Shown here: piece after piece, positions 4,040-5,729 of the stretch | Numbering within the stretch: the first letter of the stretch is position 1 | Layout of the letters: each line of letters begins with the position of its first letter | Assembly (NCBI GenBank): GCA_018646565.1 | Contig: JABGUO010000183.1 | Coordinates: 1-5,729, forward strand | Source of the DNA: Opitutia bacterium | Lineage (GTDB): Bacteria > Verrucomicrobiota > Verrucomicrobiia > Opitutales > Seribacteraceae | Direction of reading: 5' to 3' | Length of the DNA: 5,729 nt | Notes under the pieces: model-generated | Database searches by the model: none | What the model saw: the letters and a program-made list of their open reading frames with translations, nothing else | What the model was told of the DNA's origin: nothing | Position numbers and translations under genes: made by a program

Positions 4040-5479
4040 ATGCTTAGGTCGGTTCAAAATAAAAACTCAACGATTTCAACTTACTTCCGTTTTTATTCCG
4101 TAATCCTTGGCCTATTTATTTTACTGGCTATTCTAATTACTTCTGCCTCATCCAGGGAACCGAGATCTTTTGACGAGTTTCACTCCAATTTAGGTGAAGT
4201 CTTGATACTTCCCCTCTATCCCCGTACAAAACCTCTACCTCAGAATCAACTACGGGAGCCTTTGGATATCGCTACGGTTCCTCAACATATTCAACCCAAC
4301 GGAAGGAAAATAGATTCCCCAACCAACCAACCTGAGCTTGCTCAATCCGAGGATATCGAGTCTAGAGAATTATTGACGGACGAAGAAATTACCGAACTTC
4401 TTTTTGGCGACTTAGATGAATGGGGAAGTGAAGAGAAAGTGGAAGACCAGGAACTTTTGCCCATTGAAACAAGTGGATGGCTCAAGTTTTACCTGGCAGA
4501 ATTTGGTCTAGGCTACTCGGACAATCCTCTCTACGCCGCCTATAATCCAAAGAGCAGTCGCTACGGGGAATTCACCCTGGAAAGCTTTTTTTTGAATCAA
4601 CAAGACCCTGAGCAAAAAGCTTTGCTATATCTATATGGAGAAGGCAAAAAATTTGCTGATCTCGAGGAGGATATGTCAGGTTTGCTACTGGCTTTGGTCG
4701 ACTATACCTTTGCACCCTCCGCAAGTTCCTTATCTTATGGAGCTAAGGTACAACACACTTATTACGATCAAGGAATGGACTTCTCGAACCTTGGTTCCAC
4801 AAATCGTTTAAAGGTCACCTCCAATAAATCCATGATTTCACCTTTTATAAATTGGGTGGATGATGATGGATTTTCAGCTAAATTTGAACTTGGGTGGGGC
4901 AAGGAAACCTTAAGGCAATTTGCAGATAAAAACTATATGAAAACGCTCTCATTTACCTTTGGAGAAGAAGAGAATGAATGGATTAACTGGCAGGCAAAAT
5001 ACGAGCTATCCAACACCGACTACAAAGATCGAGATGCCAAGAATGGCTCAGGAGAGGTTACTTCTGGAAGGGTAAAAATCCGTAAAAATGGTGCCTCAAT
5101 CTTGCTATCCCCACAAAAAGAAAATTTGTGGACTAAGGGGACTAAGCTGAAGGCAGGGTATAGAAAGTCAAGAAATTCGGATGGTGGTTATTACGATTAC
5201 CAACGATGGATGTTTTCTTTGGGTAGAGAAATTCAATCCGAACCTTGGGAGAGTGATTTCTCAGCCGGGTACAATTCAACCCGTTACTCGGAACGTTTAA
5301 TTGGGCCTAATTCTTTATTTTCGAAGGACGGATGGAACTTTGGTCTTCGGATTACCCGTGAAATTGATCTTTACTGGAAAACCTATATCAAATGGGCTCG
5401 GGAAGAGGATCGATCCAATGACCCTGAATACTCTTACCAAAGCAATTTTTGGTCTTTGGGTCTAAGCTGGGAAAAATGA
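4040..5479 (+). CDS. Probable outer-membrane beta-barrel protein, uncharacterised
   Basis: This 479-residue protein opens with a polar, basic n-region and a hydrophobic stretch at about 19-35 (YSVILGLFILLAILITSASS), read as an export signal. Residues 40-145 are low-complexity, Pro-rich then strongly acidic (LLTDEEITELLFGDLDEWG). From about 146 to the end the sequence alternates polar and aromatic or hydrophobic residues in strand-like runs separated by Gly/Asn/Asp turns (GWLKFYLAEFGLGYSDNP, FSAKFELGWG, WQAKYELSN, FWSLGLSWEK). That is the pattern of an outer-membrane barrel, and the last strand ends close to the C-terminus as barrel proteins usually do, though with a final Lys and not Phe or Trp. 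I do not recognise a family. It overlaps the next gene by ATGA, so the two are likely made together. Cargo or substrate is unknown. Confidence 0.85.
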   Translation: MLRSVQNKNSTISTYFRFYSVILGLFILLAILITSASSREPRSFDEFHSNLGEVLILPLYPRTKPLPQNQLREPLDIATVPQHIQPNGRKIDSPTNQPELAQSEDIESRELLTDEEITELLFGDLDEWGSEEKVEDQELLPIETSGWLKFYLAEFGLGYSDNPLYAAYNPKSSRYGEFTLESFFLNQQDPEQKALLYLYGEGKKFADLEEDMSGLLLALVDYTFAPSASSLSYGAKVQHTYYDQGMDFSNLGSTNRLKVTSNKSMISPFINWVDDDGFSAKFELGWGKETLRQFADKNYMKTLSFTFGEEENEWINWQAKYELSNTDYKDRDAKNGSGEVTSGRVKIRKNGASILLSPQKENLWTKGTKLKAGYRKSRNSDGGYYDYQRWMFSLGREIQSEPWESDFSAGYNSTRYSERLIGPNSLFSKDGWNFGLRITREIDLYWKTYIKWAREEDRSNDPEYSYQSNFWSLGLSWEK

Positions 5480-5729
5480 ACATTCTAGCAGAAAGCAACC
5501 TATGGAAGTCTTTTACCTGGGTAGCACTTATTCTTGCAGGAATGGTTATCGCCCTGTTGTTTGTTTCGCGATCACAACTCCATCGGCAAGTCATTGAGTC
5601 GGAAGCTATGTTCCTAAAAGCTCAGTTTGAACAATCCATGAATGCATTACTGCTCGATGAATTGGATGAGGAAATTTCCTGGATAGAAGAAAACAGCCTA
5701 AATGAAAGATTGATCAATCAGGCGGCTCT
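5476..5729 (+). CDS. Membrane-anchored protein, N-terminal part only (possible sensor kinase)
   Basis: The ATG overlaps the stop codon of the barrel gene (ATGA), a sign of translational coupling. Eighty-four codons are visible and the frame is still open at the window edge. The protein starts with a short cytoplasmic segment, then a membrane helix at about 14-30 (TWVALILAGMVIALLFV), then an acidic, helical region outside the membrane (SQLHRQVIESEAMFLKAQFEQ). A signal anchor followed by a helical extracytoplasmic region is typical of sensor histidine kinases and related receptors, and a two-component regulator lies at 1494-2888. No catalytic domain is visible, so the kinase reading is inference. 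It could equally be an envelope assembly factor for the barrel protein. Confidence 0.85.
   Translation, partial: MNILAESNLWKSFTWVALILAGMVIALLFVSRSQLHRQVIESEAMFLKAQFEQSMNALLLDELDEEISWIEENSLNERLINQAA

Overview
The window reads as an AT-leaning (low-40s % G+C by eye) chromosomal segment of a Gram-negative bacterium. A receiver-type sigma-54 activator, proteins with signal peptides, a probable outer-membrane beta-barrel and start codons without Shine-Dalgarno sequences would fit the PVC group (Verrucomicrobia/Lentisphaerae-like). That placement is a family-resemblance inference; no marker gene is present. All genes lie on the + strand.

Layout. 1-108 is a leader with a -24/-12-like promoter. 109-486 is a small secreted EF-hand protein. 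508-1002 is an uncharacterised 164-residue protein in the same transcription unit. 1003-1493 has no intact gene but holds a long imperfect inverted repeat and a short coding-like antisense frame. 1494-2888 is a complete NtrC-family response regulator (receiver, AAA+, Fis-type HTH). 2889-3093 carries two dyads and a second -24/-12-like promoter. 3094-3897 is a secreted, Lys/Glu-rich coiled-coil protein with a tandem internal repeat, followed by a strong terminator at 3968-3995. 4040-5479 is a probable outer-membrane beta-barrel protein. It overlaps by 4 bp (ATGA) a membrane-anchored protein that runs off the end and may be a sensor.

Main observation. The two secreted proteins (109-486 and 3094-3897) have unrelated cores: calcium-binding EF-hands in one, charged coiled coil in the other. 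They share similar ends. Both have TGGCAC-N5-ATG(A/G) at nearly the same distance from the start codon, a similar signal-peptide core, a DP(T/A)G motif after it, and a 17-residue C-terminal tail with 12 identities. Half of the identical tail residues use different codons, so the likeness is held at protein level and is not a recent copy. A sigma-54 activator lies between them, and palindromes suited to an enhancer lie about 85-140 bp upstream of the second promoter. The working hypothesis is a local sigma-54 regulon of secreted proteins with exchangeable cores and a common C-terminal signal. The barrel protein and membrane protein downstream would be candidate surface and sensing partners. The regulatory link and the tail's function are inference.
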